Shown: positions 5,749 to 15,806, counted from the first letter of the stretch. The stretch: DNA of 64,000 nt from Terriglobia bacterium (GCA_020072815.1 JAIQGE010000005.1:186001-250000), one strand, 5' to 3'. The notes: generated by a model not told the origin, from the letters alone. Made by a program: numbers and translations.

Positions 5749-8295
5749 ATGAACAAAATTTTACACACGCTCGATATGTGGCCATCGCGCCTTCTGTTGA
5801 TCGGAATGGGACTGTTTGGCCTTACACTTTTCGCGCAGACGCCCGGTGACAGTGCGGCTGCCCCTGCTCCGCAGCACCAGACGGACAAGGACAAGGACAA
5901 AGACAAAGACAAGAAACCGGCCGCCAAGAAAGATGATTCCGGCCGCCAGCCTGATCTGGGCGTGGCCATTGATTCCGGCCGCAAGTCTGACGCGTTGGGC
6001 ACCTGGATCACTTCAGAGCACAACCAAGGCGAGACCGGCGGACCGTGGATCGTCAAGCAGTCCGTGGAATTCGGCGGACGTTTCTCTGACTTTACCGGCA
6101 ACACCGGCACCTGGGACACGTTCGTCAATCTAGGCACCGGCCCCCGCTTGATGGAGTACACGCTGGACCTGCATTCGCCCACCCACACCGGAAAGCTATT
6201 TGACGATCTTACCTTCAGCAACTTCGGCTACGGTGGCGATCCTAACAACGTCAGCCGCGTCCGCGCGCAGAAGGGCAAGCTTTACAGCTTCAGTGGCGGG
6301 TTCCGGCGCGACCAGAACATTTTCGATTACGATTTGCTTGCCAATCCGCTCAACCCGGCAACGTCTGTTCCGAACGTTCCGATCCTGCATTCGCCGCATG
6401 AGTTCCTGCTTACCCGCAGGATGAGCGACGCCAATCTCAATCTTTTTCCCGTCGGCAACGTCAGGTTCAAGCTGGGTTGGTCCCGGGTGGTGAACGAAGG
6501 CACCAGCTTCTCCACCGACCATCAGGGAACCGAGGGTTTGATTCAGCAACCGACCCTGAATACCACGGACAACTACAACTTCGGTGTCTCACTGCGCGTG
6601 ATTCCCCGCACCAACTTCAATTACGACCAGTTCTATACGTATTACAAAGGGGACACCACCGGGTTTCTGGCCTCTCCCGCCACCATGGGCCTTTTCGGCG
6701 TGCCGAGTTTCAGTCTGTCCAATGGCGTTCCTGTGAGTATTGGACTTCCATTTAATTCAGCTTCCAACCAGCCTTGCGCCGCGCCCATTTTTACAGGCGG
6801 CTTTGTCACTCCAACCTGCAACGCGTTCCTCAGCTACAACCGCGACGGCCGGAACCGCAACTCCTTCCCCACCGAGCAGTTCAGTTTTCAAAGCAATTAT
6901 TTCCGGCGCTTCGATTTCTCCGGAAGGCTGAACTATTCTGACGCGGAAGCCAGCACGCCTTCCACCAACGAATTGTTTAATGGACAGAAGAGCAATCGCT
7001 TCCGCGGGCTTGCGCTGACCGGCTCGGCTTTGACTCATCGCATTTCTGTGGCCGGCGATCTGGCCACCACCATCCGGGTGACCGACAAGCTCCGGATCGT
7101 GGATGCCTTCCGTTATGACGCGTTCCGCATCCCCGGGTTGTGGAACCTGGCCACCTTCAACGTTTTTGCGGTGAATATGCTGACCGCGCCCAATCTGTTC
7201 ACCCCGGCCACCTGCCCGCCGCCGTTTACGGCGGCCACCTGCCCGCAGCACGTGAGCGGCTCGGCGGCCGACGTTATTGTGGACCTCCGCAATGACTTCC
7301 TTGGCCAGAAGCGGACAGGCAACACGTTCCTTCTGGAATTCGACTTCACCAAGCGGATCTCGGCGCACGTCGGCTATCGCTTTGAGCGGCGGGAGATCAC
7401 CCAGCGGGTTGATGATGTCACGATCTCCACATTCTTCCCCGGCCCGACCGCGGCGCTCGCCAATCGCGGCGCCTGCTCTCCGGCGGCGTCACATCCGCTG
7501 AATCCTGACGGCACCTGCACGGCCATAGCCCAAGCTGCCGATGTCGGTGCAGACTTTACCCAGATCAACGGCCATACAGGACTGATCGGCTTCTCCGCGC
7601 GTCCCACGGACAAGCTCCGCATCAGTGCGGACGCCGAGTTGTTCTACGGAGACAATACCTTCTTCCGGGTAACGCCGCGTCATTCGCAGGACTACCGCTT
7701 CCGGGCCAGCTACAAGCCGAAGGATTGGATGAGCCTGGGTGCGGCCGTCCGCATTCTGGAAACCCGCAACACCACCGGTGACATCGGCGGCCTGGGTCAC
7801 AACCGCAGCTTTGGCTTCAGCGGCGCGTTCGCTCCTCCAGGTACCTGGTGGTCAGTGGACCTGTCTTACGACTACAACGACATCTACTCGCAGACCAACA
7901 TTTGCTTTGTGGCTGCGTCCAACTTCAACGTGCCCGGCCTGGTCGCCTGCGGAACGCCGTTCCTGTCCGGCATTTCAACCTATACTGACGTTTCACACTT
8001 CGCTTCCGCTTCCTTCCTTTTCAAGCCCGTCAGACGCTTCACCGCGGGTGTGGGATACGCCGTGACCAGTACCTCTGGCAATACCTTGATCTTGAACCCC
8101 ATTGCGCCCACCGGACCATTGGCGTCCAACTACCACCTGCCCACGGCTTCCGTGGCCTTTGAGGTGAACAAGGCCTTGACCTTGAAGTCCGGGTGGAACT
8201 ATTACGGCTACAATGAAAAGTCCGATCCTGGACCCACGTTACCGCGCGATTTCCGTGGCAATATGTTTACCGTGTCTTTGCGTTACACCATGTAA
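5749..8295 (+). CDS. MtrB/PioB-like outer-membrane beta-barrel (porin of a porin-cytochrome conduit)
   Basis: The 848-residue protein starts after GGAGGTGATGAG. It has a signal peptide ending near LTLFAQ (about 30), a charged Lys/Asp tract made of repeated KD pairs (about 45-55), then hundreds of residues of alternating polar and aromatic beta-strands, and ends in the strand-like FTVSLRYTM. Size and position directly after a decaheme cytochrome fit the MtrB/PioB family, the barrel that sheathes MtrA/PioA. The CxxC near the N terminus of Shewanella MtrB is not seen. No extracellular MtrC/OmcA-like cytochrome is present in the window. The assignment rests on context and fold pattern more than on residue identity. 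Confidence 0.8.
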   Translation: MNKILHTLDMWPSRLLLIGMGLFGLTLFAQTPGDSAAAPAPQHQTDKDKDKDKDKKPAAKKDDSGRQPDLGVAIDSGRKSDALGTWITSEHNQGETGGPWIVKQSVEFGGRFSDFTGNTGTWDTFVNLGTGPRLMEYTLDLHSPTHTGKLFDDLTFSNFGYGGDPNNVSRVRAQKGKLYSFSGGFRRDQNIFDYDLLANPLNPATSVPNVPILHSPHEFLLTRRMSDANLNLFPVGNVRFKLGWSRVVNEGTSFSTDHQGTEGLIQQPTLNTTDNYNFGVSLRVIPRTNFNYDQFYTYYKGDTTGFLASPATMGLFGVPSFSLSNGVPVSIGLPFNSASNQPCAAPIFTGGFVTPTCNAFLSYNRDGRNRNSFPTEQFSFQSNYFRRFDFSGRLNYSDAEASTPSTNELFNGQKSNRFRGLALTGSALTHRISVAGDLATTIRVTDKLRIVDAFRYDAFRIPGLWNLATFNVFAVNMLTAPNLFTPATCPPPFTAATCPQHVSGSAADVIVDLRNDFLGQKRTGNTFLLEFDFTKRISAHVGYRFERREITQRVDDVTISTFFPGPTAALANRGACSPAASHPLNPDGTCTAIAQAADVGADFTQINGHTGLIGFSARPTDKLRISADAELFYGDNTFFRVTPRHSQDYRFRASYKPKDWMSLGAAVRILETRNTTGDIGGLGHNRSFGFSGAFAPPGTWWSVDLSYDYNDIYSQTNICFVAASNFNVPGLVACGTPFLSGISTYTDVSHFASASFLFKPVRRFTAGVGYAVTSTSGNTLILNPIAPTGPLASNYHLPTASVAFEVNKALTLKSGWNYYGYNEKSDPGPTLPRDFRGNMFTVSLRYTM

Positions 8296-8325
8296 GTTAA
8301 ACTGAATCGCACTGGAGGAAGCGTA

Positions 8326-8634
8326 ATGAAAGCATTGATTGGCACGATGGCATTTGCGTTGGTGATGGCCCTGGCGGTCCCGGAGCAAGCCCAGGACGCC
8401 GCGGCGCTATACAAATCGAAATGCCAGATCTGCCATGGTCCTGACGGCGCGGGCAGCGCTGCCGGCAACAAACTGGGCGTGAAGAACCTGCAATCGCCCG
8501 AGGTCCAAAAACAGAGCGACGAGGAGCTTTTTGAAGTAGCCAAGAAGGGCAAGAACAAAATGCCGGCTTACGACAAGAAGCTCACTGATGATCAAATCAA
8601 GGGGCTGATCAAATTCATCCGTACCTTGAAGTAA
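8326..8634 (+). CDS. Small periplasmic monoheme cytochrome c
   Basis: A 102-residue class I-type cytochrome: signal peptide to about residue 23 (ending EQAQ), heme motif CQICH (about 33-37) with GPDGAGS after it, and the likely axial methionine in KNKMPAY (about 79). It is led by GGAGGAAG and lies 30 bp after the porin gene in the same unit. Proteins like this shuttle single electrons in the periplasm. Here it could link the bc-type complex encoded next with the decaheme conduit (inference). Confidence 0.9.
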   Translation: MKALIGTMAFALVMALAVPEQAQDAAALYKSKCQICHGPDGAGSAAGNKLGVKNLQSPEVQKQSDEELFEVAKKGKNKMPAYDKKLTDDQIKGLIKFIRTLK

Positions 8635-8679
8635 GGTTGGAAAAATCGGCAAGGCACTTTTTCTTTTGAGAGTAGACCG

Positions 8680-8715
8680 GCGGACCACGAACTGGATTTG
8701 TGGTCCGCGATTTTT
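8680..8715 (+). terminator. Rho-independent terminator after the conduit genes
   Basis: The stem GCGGACCAC (8680-8688) pairs with GTGGTCCGC (8700-8708), extended by two inner pairs, and is followed by ATTTTT. It separates the decaheme-porin-cytochrome unit from the Rieske/cytochrome b unit, so the second unit has its own promoter or depends on partial read-through. Confidence 0.8.
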
Positions 8716-8862
8716 GAGTAGCCAACGTGGGTCCCGGCCTTTAGTATGTCAGGGTTCGGCGCCACCGTGCTGCAACACCTGGAGCAGTTCCAGGGCTTCA
8801 AGCTTGCACAACCGCACAGCCGGGCCAGAAATCAATCTCATTCACGGGGGGCCGCAAGTGTT

Positions 8863-9339
8863 ATGAGCGATCAGGGCAACCAACCCGCTGTTCCGGGAGA
8901 CGCGCCAGTCCAGCGCAGACGCTTTGTGGAGGTGGTGCTGGGGAGCGGGTTCATGGCGACCGCCGCGGCTTTCATCTATCCTGTCCTGCGCTACCTGATT
9001 CCACCCCGCACCATTGACGTGGGCAGCGACTCGGTGGTGGCCGCGCGGGTGGGAGAGTTGAAGCCGAACAGCGGAAAGATCTTTCATTTCGGCAGCCGTC
9101 CTGGGCTGCTGGTCCTTACGGCGGATGGAGAATACCGCGCCATGTCCGCCACCTGTACCCATCTTTCCTGCATCGTGCAGTACCGGGCTGACCTGCGCGG
9201 ACCCTGGTGCGCCTGCCACAACGGAACTTATGACTTGAATGGCCGCAATGTCTCCGGTCCCCCGCCGCGTCCCCTGGAGTCGTTTGAAGTCCAGGTCCGC
9301 GGTGAGGAGGTCTTTGTGAGACGGCGGCGGGAAGCCTGA
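8863..9339 (+). CDS. Rieske [2Fe-2S] protein of a quinol-oxidising bc-type complex
   Basis: The 158-residue form starting [10 protein letters not shown] is preferred; the longer frame to 8746 adds residues that look non-coding and sit beside the terminator. A QRRRF twin-Arg-like motif (18-22) and one membrane helix (about 25-45) are followed by the Rieske fold. Cluster ligands are Cys98/His100 (CTHLSC) and Cys116/His119 (CACHNG), and Cys103 and Cys118 can form the usual disulfide. The protein transfers one electron from quinol to the c-type partner, here probably the nine-heme cytochrome two genes on. The next gene begins 1 nt after its stop. Confidence 0.93.
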   Translation: MSDQGNQPAVPGDAPVQRRRFVEVVLGSGFMATAAAFIYPVLRYLIPPRTIDVGSDSVVAARVGELKPNSGKIFHFGSRPGLLVLTADGEYRAMSATCTHLSCIVQYRADLRGPWCACHNGTYDLNGRNVSGPPPRPLESFEVQVRGEEVFVRRRREA

Positions 9340-9340
9340 G

Positions 9341-10420
9341 ATGAGCCCTGCAACTGTAGTGCGCAAATGGCTGGATGACCGCTTCAATTGGGACGACCTG
9401 CTGGCGCCGTTCCGCAAGAAAACGGTCCCGCTCCACCGGTTATCCTACTGGTATTTTCTGGGGGGCATCACGCTCTTTCTGTTTGTGGTCCAGGTGCTGA
9501 CCGGGATCCTGTTGTTGCTGTATTACCGCCCCGGACCCAATGAAGCTTTTGAGAGCGTCCAGTACATCATGACCCAGGTGAAATTCGGCTGGCTGATTCG
9601 CTCGATCCATTCATGGTCGGCCAACCTGATGGTCTTTACCGCGTTCGCCCACATGTTCAGCGTCTTCTTTCTCAAGGCGTACCGCAGACCCAGAGAGCTT
9701 ACCTGGCTCACCGGCATGGTCCTGCTGTTCCTGGTTCTGGGCTTCGGCTTCAGTGGTTACCTGCTGCCCTGGAACACGCTGGCTTTCTTCGCCACAAAAG
9801 TAGGAACGGAGATTACCGGCCAGGTGCCGCTCATCGGGAAGCCGCTGATGATTTTCCTGCGCGGCGGCGATGAAGTCACCGGCGCAACGCTGACCCGTTT
9901 CTTTGGATTTCACGTCGCCGTCCTGCCGGGCATTGCGACGCTTCTCGTCATGCTCCACCTGCTTCTGGTGCAGCGTCTGGGCATCAGCGTGCCGCCCAAG
10001 GTGGACGCGGAATGGATCGCCAATCCCAACGCGCGTCGCGAGATGAAGTTCTTTCCCAACTTTGCCCTGCGTGAAGCCATCGCCTGGTACATCGCGCTGG
10101 GCGTGCTGGGGGCACTGGCGGCGGTCTTCCCCTGGAACCTGGGGGTGAAGGCGGACCCGTTCATCTCAGCGCCCGCGGGCATCAAGCCGGAATGGTATTT
10201 CCTCTTCATGTTCCAGACCCTGAAGATGATTCCGTCGAAAGTGTGGTTCATTGACGGAGAGGTGCTGGGTGTTCTGGCGTTCGGGGCAGCTGGCGCGATT
10301 TGGATCCTGCTTCCGTTCTTGGAGAGGTCGGCGCGCTCCCGCAAATGGATCAGCGGCATCGGCATATTTGCTCTGGCTTACATCATAGGTATGACCATTT
10401 ATGGCTATATTGCAAAATAA
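9341..10420 (+). CDS. Cytochrome b (b6-type) of a bc complex
   Basis: The 359-residue integral membrane protein has about eight helices. Heme ligands are His90/His104 in the second helix and His191/His206 in the fourth; the 15-residue step of the second pair is that of cytochrome b6 rather than mitochondrial cytochrome b. The Qo-site signature PEWYF is at 283-287, so the b6-like and subunit-IV-like parts are joined in one chain. It oxidises menaquinol or another quinol together with the Rieske protein. It is translationally coupled on both sides: 1 nt after Rieske, and a 20-bp overlap with the multiheme gene. Confidence 0.95.
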   Translation: MSPATVVRKWLDDRFNWDDLLAPFRKKTVPLHRLSYWYFLGGITLFLFVVQVLTGILLLLYYRPGPNEAFESVQYIMTQVKFGWLIRSIHSWSANLMVFTAFAHMFSVFFLKAYRRPRELTWLTGMVLLFLVLGFGFSGYLLPWNTLAFFATKVGTEITGQVPLIGKPLMIFLRGGDEVTGATLTRFFGFHVAVLPGIATLLVMLHLLLVQRLGISVPPKVDAEWIANPNARREMKFFPNFALREAIAWYIALGVLGALAAVFPWNLGVKADPFISAPAGIKPEWYFLFMFQTLKMIPSKVWFIDGEVLGVLAFGAAGAIWILLPFLERSARSRKWISGIGIFALAYIIGMTIYGYIAK

Positions 10421-11699
10421 GACGAGAGCTGTTCTCCGCTCTTCCTGGCTGCTGCTGGCGGGAGTCCTGCTAGTGTCCGTGGGCTTGGCCCGCGCGCAGG
10501 CCAACGCGCCGGCCAAAGACCAGTGTCTGGACTGCCACTCGATCTTGCCTGACAACCTGGGCGTGACGGAAGAGAAGTTCAGCCAGGACATCCACGCGCA
10601 AAAGGGCCTCACCTGCGCCTCATGCCACGGCGGCGACGCTACCAGCGACGATGCCGAGAAAGCCATGAGCCGCAAAGCCGGATTCAAGGGCCACATTAGC
10701 CGCAAGCAGATTCCGGAGCTGTGCGGAAGCTGCCATTCCAACCCGGACTTCATGCGCAAGTACAAACCCGGCCTGCGCACTGACCAACTGAGCCAATACC
10801 ATACCAGCGTGCACGGCAAACGCCTGGCCGCGGGCGATACCAACGTTGCCGTTTGCACGGATTGCCACAGCGTGCATGATCTGCGGCCGCCCAGCGACTC
10901 GCGGTCAACGGTGAATGCCGCAAACGTGGCCAAGACCTGCTCGCGCTGCCACTCGGACGCGGCGCGCATGAAGGACTACAAGATCCCCACCAGCCAGTTT
11001 GCCGATTACAGCAAGAGCGTCCACTATGAGGCATTGACGGTGCGCGGCGATCTGAGCGCGCCCAACTGCGCCACTTGTCACGGCAATCACGGTGCAACGC
11101 CGCCGGGCGCCTCTTCCGTGGTCAACGTCTGTTCCACCTGCCACGTGTTCCAGGCGCAGCTTTTTGATGAGAGCCCCCACAAGCAGCCCTTTACCTCAGC
11201 TGGCCTGCCCGGCTGCGTGACTTGCCACAGCAACCACAACATCCAGCATCCCACCGATGCGTTTATCGGGACCGGCGATGAGGCGGTGTGCACACAATGT
11301 CATGTGCAGGGCGACGCGGGGTTTGAAGCTGCGGGCAAAATCAAGAGCGATCTAACGCACCTGGCGCAATCGGTTGACCAGGCAGACCAGATTCTGAGTC
11401 AGGCCGAACAATCGGGAATGGAAGTCACTGACGCCAAGGGTGACCTGGTGCAAACCAAGGACGCGCTTACCAAGGCGCGCGTGTCCATCCATAGTTTCCG
11501 TGTGGAACGCGTGGAGGCAGACATCAAGCCGGGTTTGGCAGGTGCGGAAAAGGATTACCGCGCGGGCCAGGAAGCTCTCAAAGAGAGGAACTTCCGGCGG
11601 ATGGGACTGGGGCTCTCGCTGATCGCCATCGCCATTGTGGTGGCCGGCCTCTTGCTGTATCTCAGACAGATTGAGAGCGGAAAACCGACGACCGCCTAG
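10401..11699 (+). CDS. Membrane-anchored nine-heme cytochrome c of the bc complex
   Basis: The 432-residue protein has a signal peptide or anchor (about 12-33) and nine CxxCH motifs: CLDCH, CASCH, CGSCH, CTDCH, CSRCH, CATCH, CSTCH, CVTCH, CTQCH. A helical region without hemes follows (about 310-400), then a C-terminal membrane helix (about 403-422). It overlaps the cytochrome b gene and takes the place of cytochrome c1, as in the Cbc-type complexes of metal-reducing bacteria. Electrons would pass from the Rieske centre through its heme chain to periplasmic carriers (inference). Its end faces the convergent gene at 11739 without a clear terminator. Confidence 0.9.
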   Translation: MAILQNKTRAVLRSSWLLLAGVLLVSVGLARAQANAPAKDQCLDCHSILPDNLGVTEEKFSQDIHAQKGLTCASCHGGDATSDDAEKAMSRKAGFKGHISRKQIPELCGSCHSNPDFMRKYKPGLRTDQLSQYHTSVHGKRLAAGDTNVAVCTDCHSVHDLRPPSDSRSTVNAANVAKTCSRCHSDAARMKDYKIPTSQFADYSKSVHYEALTVRGDLSAPNCATCHGNHGATPPGASSVVNVCSTCHVFQAQLFDESPHKQPFTSAGLPGCVTCHSNHNIQHPTDAFIGTGDEAVCTQCHVQGDAGFEAAGKIKSDLTHLAQSVDQADQILSQAEQSGMEVTDAKGDLVQTKDALTKARVSIHSFRVERVEADIKPGLAGAEKDYRAGQEALKERNFRRMGLGLSLIAIAIVVAGLLLYLRQIESGKPTTA

Positions 11700-11738
11700 C
11701 TCGAGCTGATCAGCCGTACACGCAAGCTTGAAGCCCAT

Positions 11739-13319
11739 CTAGCTGGCGGGATTCTGGTCGGCCGCTTGCAGCGTCTGCGAAACGGTTTTCGCGTAATCCT
11801 GCAGCTTCTCCAGCGACGCCTGCAGTGATGCCGCCTTGTCTTGCAAGCCGCGGGCCCGGGCCACGGCCGTTAACTGGCCCGCTTCCATGTTCAAGCGCTG
11901 TAGCGTCGTCAGCAAATATCCCAGAGCATCAGCATGGGGCTTCCACAAGTAGGCTGATCCGGCTTTCTGGTTGTACTCGTCCACCTCTACGATCATCCGC
12001 GAAAGATAAGCCACAATCGTCATCATGAGGTTGGCGTAGTCAGAGCGGAAGCTCTTTTCGCCCGTGTGGTCCGCGCGGAAGGCTTCCACTTCCGCGGAGG
12101 AAAGCGTGATCTTGCTCTTCTTCACCGGAACAATGTGGGCCAGCTTGGCGTCCGACTGGCGAACGTGTTCTTTGATGGACTCGCGCGCGCTGTGGATTTT
12201 GCCTTCCTGCACGGCGTTTTGTACGGCCTGTGACGGCGGCACCGCCAGCACCTCAGCCTGCACGGTGTGCGGCGACCCCGAAGACATCCGTGATGGCGGA
12301 GTGACGCTGCTCGCCGGCGGCGGCGAGTGGGGAGCCACAGGAATTGCGGGCCGGGCCGAAGGCATCGGCGGGGGCTCGGCCGGTGCGCGGGGCTGCGGCG
12401 GAGGCGCCGTTCGGACCGGACGCTTGTTGTCCACCGCTTTTTTGAACCTGGATACTTTGCGGAAGTCGTCCTGCGCGTATTGGTAGTCTTCCGCCAGAAT
12501 GTCTCCGGCCTCCAGTTCGGTCAGCTGCTTGACCGTGATGTCGCCTTCCAGCCGAGAGAGGATGCTACCGCCTTCCTTTTGCACGTTCTCGGCAAACGTC
12601 TTGATCTGCTTGGCCGCATCGTGGAACAGTTCATCGAACTTGCGTCCGAACACGTCATTCCACACGGCCAGGTTGGCCATGGAGTCGGGATGATAAAACG
12701 ACTTACCCAGCGACTGTTTCAGTTCGCGCACCCGCTGCACGATCCCCGAGTCCATAATCTGGTCAAAATGCCGGAATTCTTCCAGTTCCTGGTACAGGTA
12801 TTCAAACTCCTGCAGCAACTGCACGTGTTCCTGGGGCATGGAACCGTATTCCACCTCAGCCAGGGCGCGATAGAGGTCGCCTTCAAAAGCCAGAGCTGCT
12901 TGCGAGATGAAAAAGTAGGAAGCGTCCACCTCCGGGCGCTGCCATGCCGACGGGCCGCCCGCGGCCGCCGGCGGCGGATTACGGAACAGAAACGTAATGA
13001 TGCAATCGGTCTTGTCGCGATCACCGGAACGGAGAGAGGTCTTGTTCACGAAATAGCGCAGCAGCGCATGCGCGACATCAAATCCAGGAAGCGCCTTCAG
13101 CGCGTCGCGCACCAAGGGAGGCGTGGTAGCCAGATCGAGAACGTCTAGCCAGTTCTTCACCTGCTCAATGGCCTGAGCGGGATTGTCCGCCTTTTGCGCT
13201 GCCTGTTGCACCAGGGCAGGGACGGGCACACCATGTCCCAGGCCTTTTTCCAAAAGCCCAACATAGAAGCCATGAACGGTGATAAGGTCCTGCAACTCCC
13301 TTTGGGAGTCCTGTGCCAC
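11739..13319 (-). CDS. Uncharacterised cytoplasmic protein with proline-rich linker
   Basis: I do not recognise the family. The start is the GTG at 13319, 6 nt after AGGAG (526 residues); a TTG two codons earlier is less likely. The N-terminal part (about 1-300) is helical and acidic, with stretches such as LLQEFEYLYQELEEFRHFDQ that look like coiled coil. Residues about 310-375 are rich in Pro, Ala and Ser and look disordered. The C-terminal part (about 395-526) is again helical. There is no signal peptide or membrane segment. It stands alone, convergent with the cytochrome cluster. Confidence 0.75.
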   Translation of the reverse strand: MAQDSQRELQDLITVHGFYVGLLEKGLGHGVPVPALVQQAAQKADNPAQAIEQVKNWLDVLDLATTPPLVRDALKALPGFDVAHALLRYFVNKTSLRSGDRDKTDCIITFLFRNPPPAAAGGPSAWQRPEVDASYFFISQAALAFEGDLYRALAEVEYGSMPQEHVQLLQEFEYLYQELEEFRHFDQIMDSGIVQRVRELKQSLGKSFYHPDSMANLAVWNDVFGRKFDELFHDAAKQIKTFAENVQKEGGSILSRLEGDITVKQLTELEAGDILAEDYQYAQDDFRKVSRFKKAVDNKRPVRTAPPPQPRAPAEPPPMPSARPAIPVAPHSPPPASSVTPPSRMSSGSPHTVQAEVLAVPPSQAVQNAVQEGKIHSARESIKEHVRQSDAKLAHIVPVKKSKITLSSAEVEAFRADHTGEKSFRSDYANLMMTIVAYLSRMIVEVDEYNQKAGSAYLWKPHADALGYLLTTLQRLNMEAGQLTAVARARGLQDKAASLQASLEKLQDYAKTVSQTLQAADQNPAS

Positions 13320-13477
13320 GATCAACTCCTGACTTTTGTCTCCTGGCGGTGAGAGTCGGGTTTGGCGGTTAGTTTAAACCAGGTGAATGAGGGGAAACAA
13401 TCCGCGGCTGTTAACAGATCGGTAACCCCATGTAACGCATTGATTCAAAAGCTACTTGGCTCACATCGTCGGATGGG

Positions 13478-14662
13478 CTACTTTCCTCCCAGCACCAACT
13501 TGGCAATAGTCTGCAACTGCATGTTGGAGGTGCCTTCGTAAATCTTGCCGATCTTGGAGTCGCGGAAGAACTTTTCGACCGGGTAGTCTTTGGTGAATCC
13601 GTAGCCGCCGTAGATCTCCACCGCCAGGGACGACACGCGCTCGGCCACCTGCGACGCAAACAGCTTGGTCATGGCGGCTTCTTTCACAAAGTTCATGCCT
13701 GCATCTTTCATGCGCGCGGCGTTGTACACCATCATGCGCACGGCCTCAATCTCGGTGGCCATCTGCGCCAGTTGGAACTGTATCCCCTGGAAATCAGAGA
13801 TGGACTTTCCAAATTGCTTGCGCTCTTGCGAATACTTCAGGGCGCTTTCCCAGGCGCCGCGGGCCAGTCCCAGCATCTGCGCGCCAATGCCGATGCGTCC
13901 TTCATTCAGCGTCTCAATCGCGATCTTGTAGCCTTTGCCGGCATCGCCCAGCACGTTGTTGCCCGGGACTTTGCAATCTTCCAGAATGAGCTCGCACGTG
14001 CTTGACGCCCGTATGCCCAGCTTGTCTTCTTTCTTGCCCACGCTGAAGCCGGGGAAGCTTTTTTCCACGATGAACGCGGTAATTCCTTTGTAGCCCGCCG
14101 CCGGATCCAGGGTCGCGAACAGGATGAAGGTGTCAGCCTCTTTGCCGTTGGTGATCCACAGCTTCTGGCCGTTGAGGAGGTAGTCGCTGCCTTTCTTCTC
14201 CGCGCGCGTCTGCATGGCGAAGGCGTCTGATCCCGAGCTGGCTTCGCTCAGCGCGTACGCGCCCACGGTGTTGCTGGCCTGGCGGGGCAGGTAGCGCTTC
14301 TTCTGGTCGTCCGTGGTCCAGTGCAGCAGCGCGTTGTTGACCAGCGTGTTCTGTACGTCCACAATCACGCCGGCGGAAGGGTCCACTTTGGAAACTTCTT
14401 CCACCGCCAGAATGGCTTCAAAGAAGCTGCCGCCGGCGCCGCCGTACTGTTCAGGGATTTCAATGCCCATCAAACCCAGCTGGAAAAACTGGTCAATCAG
14501 TCCCTGGTCGAAGACGCCCTTTTCGTCCATCTCGCGGACTTTGGGACGGATATTTTCGTCGGCAAATTGGCGCACGTTTTCGCGAAACAGGACTTCATCT
14601 TCCGTCAGGGCCACCAAAGGGGACGGAGCGGCAGACGCATTTTGCAGGGTCGCTTGAGACAT
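13478..14662 (-). CDS. Acyl-CoA dehydrogenase (short/branched-chain type)
   Basis: A 394-residue FAD enzyme of normal family length. The FAD/substrate signature GAYALSEASSGSDA is near 134-147, the second signature ends at the C terminus, and the catalytic base is Glu376 in IYEGTSNMQLQ, the usual place for short- and branched-chain acyl-CoA dehydrogenases. It oxidises acyl-CoA to enoyl-CoA and passes electrons to ETF. AAGGA lies before the ATG. The gene is divergent from the dehydrogenase at 14794 and may share a control region with it; a joint role in branched-chain amino-acid or fatty-acid breakdown is possible. Confidence 0.95.
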   Translation of the reverse strand: MSQATLQNASAAPSPLVALTEDEVLFRENVRQFADENIRPKVREMDEKGVFDQGLIDQFFQLGLMGIEIPEQYGGAGGSFFEAILAVEEVSKVDPSAGVIVDVQNTLVNNALLHWTTDDQKKRYLPRQASNTVGAYALSEASSGSDAFAMQTRAEKKGSDYLLNGQKLWITNGKEADTFILFATLDPAAGYKGITAFIVEKSFPGFSVGKKEDKLGIRASSTCELILEDCKVPGNNVLGDAGKGYKIAIETLNEGRIGIGAQMLGLARGAWESALKYSQERKQFGKSISDFQGIQFQLAQMATEIEAVRMMVYNAARMKDAGMNFVKEAAMTKLFASQVAERVSSLAVEIYGGYGFTKDYPVEKFFRDSKIGKIYEGTSNMQLQTIAKLVLGGK

Positions 14663-14793
14663 AACAAGGAATCCTTTTCAAAGACTTGAGCAAACCAAAA
14701 ATTGTAACACCGCGAATGGCTGATTGCTGAAGGCTGAGTGCTGGCTGCTTCCCACTTGACGCCACCCGTTTAACTGTTTTTAATGCCAAGGAT

Positions 14794-15672
14794 ATGCGAG
14801 TAGCCTTCTTAGGTCTGGGAATTATGGGGCGGCACATGGCCGCCAATCTGGTCAAAGCCGGACATGAAGTGACCGTCTGGAACCGCACGCCCAAGGAAAT
14901 CTCTGGGGCCGCCACCGCCGCCACACCGGCCGAAGCCGTCAGCGGCAAAGAAGCCGTCTGGATCTGCGTGTCAGACACCAAGGCGGTGCAAACCGTCCTG
15001 TTCGGGCCGGGCGGCGCCAGTTCCGGCCTTACCAGCGGGACCATTGTGGTTGACTCCAGCACCATCTCGCCCACAGCCAGCTTGAACATCATGGAAAGCC
15101 TGCAGGAACTGGGCTGCGACTTTCTGGACGCACCGGTGACCGGGTCCAAGATCGCCGCGGAGAGCGGGCAACTGATCTTCATGATCGGCGGTGCCCCCCA
15201 CAACATCGAACGGGTTGAGCCTCTGCTGCGCGCCATGGGCAAACAGGTCATCCACATGGGCGACAACGGCAAGGGCCTCTCCGCCAAACTGGCCCAGAAT
15301 ATGAACATCGTGTTTATTTATGAAGGCCTGTGTGAAAGCCTTACCCTGGCCAAAAAGCTGGGCGTGCCCCAGGAGAAGATGTTCCAGCTGATTGAGGCTT
15401 CCATGATCCGCTCCGGTGTGGCCGAATACAAAAAGCCGTTCATCCTCAATCAGGACTACTCGCCCAACTTCCCGCTCAAGCTCATGCACAAAGACATGCA
15501 CCTGATGATGGACGCCGCCAAGGAGCACGGCGTGGATCTGCCAGGCCTCACCAAGATTGACGAGATCTACGAAGAAGCGAGCAAGGATGGCCACGACGAC
15601 CTGGACTACGCCGCCACCATCATGTTGCTGGAAGAACGCGCGGGGCTAAGGATCAAAGGCAAGACGCCATAA
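14794..15672 (+). CDS. NAD(P)-dependent beta-hydroxyacid dehydrogenase (3-hydroxyisobutyrate dehydrogenase family)
   Basis: A 292-residue enzyme. Rossmann motif GLGIMG is at 7-12, followed by VWNRT (28-32), where an Arg after Asn favours NADPH and suggests the glyoxylate/succinic-semialdehyde reductase subgroup. The substrate loop DAPVTGSK is at 112-119 and the catalytic lysine is Lys165 with Asn169 (GKGLSAKLAQN). The protein reduces or oxidises small beta-hydroxyacids or semialdehydes. It starts close after AAGGA. A strong terminator follows at 15704-15735. Confidence 0.93.
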   Translation: MRVAFLGLGIMGRHMAANLVKAGHEVTVWNRTPKEISGAATAATPAEAVSGKEAVWICVSDTKAVQTVLFGPGGASSGLTSGTIVVDSSTISPTASLNIMESLQELGCDFLDAPVTGSKIAAESGQLIFMIGGAPHNIERVEPLLRAMGKQVIHMGDNGKGLSAKLAQNMNIVFIYEGLCESLTLAKKLGVPQEKMFQLIEASMIRSGVAEYKKPFILNQDYSPNFPLKLMHKDMHLMMDAAKEHGVDLPGLTKIDEIYEEASKDGHDDLDYAATIMLLEERAGLRIKGKTP

Positions 15673-15703
15673 ACATCGGCCGCATGTTCACCGGGATCGT
15701 ATG

Positions 15704-15735
15704 GCACGGGCACTCCGGCCCGTGCGTTTGTTTTT
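15704..15735 (+). terminator. Rho-independent terminator of the hydroxyacid dehydrogenase gene
   Basis: The stem GCACGGGC (15704-15711) pairs with GCCCGTGC (15718-15725) and is followed by GTTTGTTTTT. It lies 31 bp after the stop codon. Confidence 0.85.
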
Positions 15736-15736
15736 C

Positions 15737-15806
15737 ATCCCGAGCGTTCTTGCTTGAGGGCCGCAGGCCCGAAACCCTGAGCGAAGCCGAAGGGGAGGGA
15801 TACCTA
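15737..15806. repeat. Dispersed 70-bp intergenic repeat (ATCCCGAGCG type), copy 1
   Basis: This stretch is almost identical over 70 bp to 38482-38551; differences sit in a small hairpin loop and at two or three other positions. It contains an internal GGGCC/GGCCC hairpin. A short relative (ATCCCGAGCGGAGCGAGGGATCC) is at 35889-35915. Confidence 0.75.

Noticed and set aside
10401-11699. NrfB/NapC-type nitrite reductase partner
   Set aside because: No NrfA-like catalytic gene is nearby, and the overlap with cytochrome b places this cytochrome in the bc complex.
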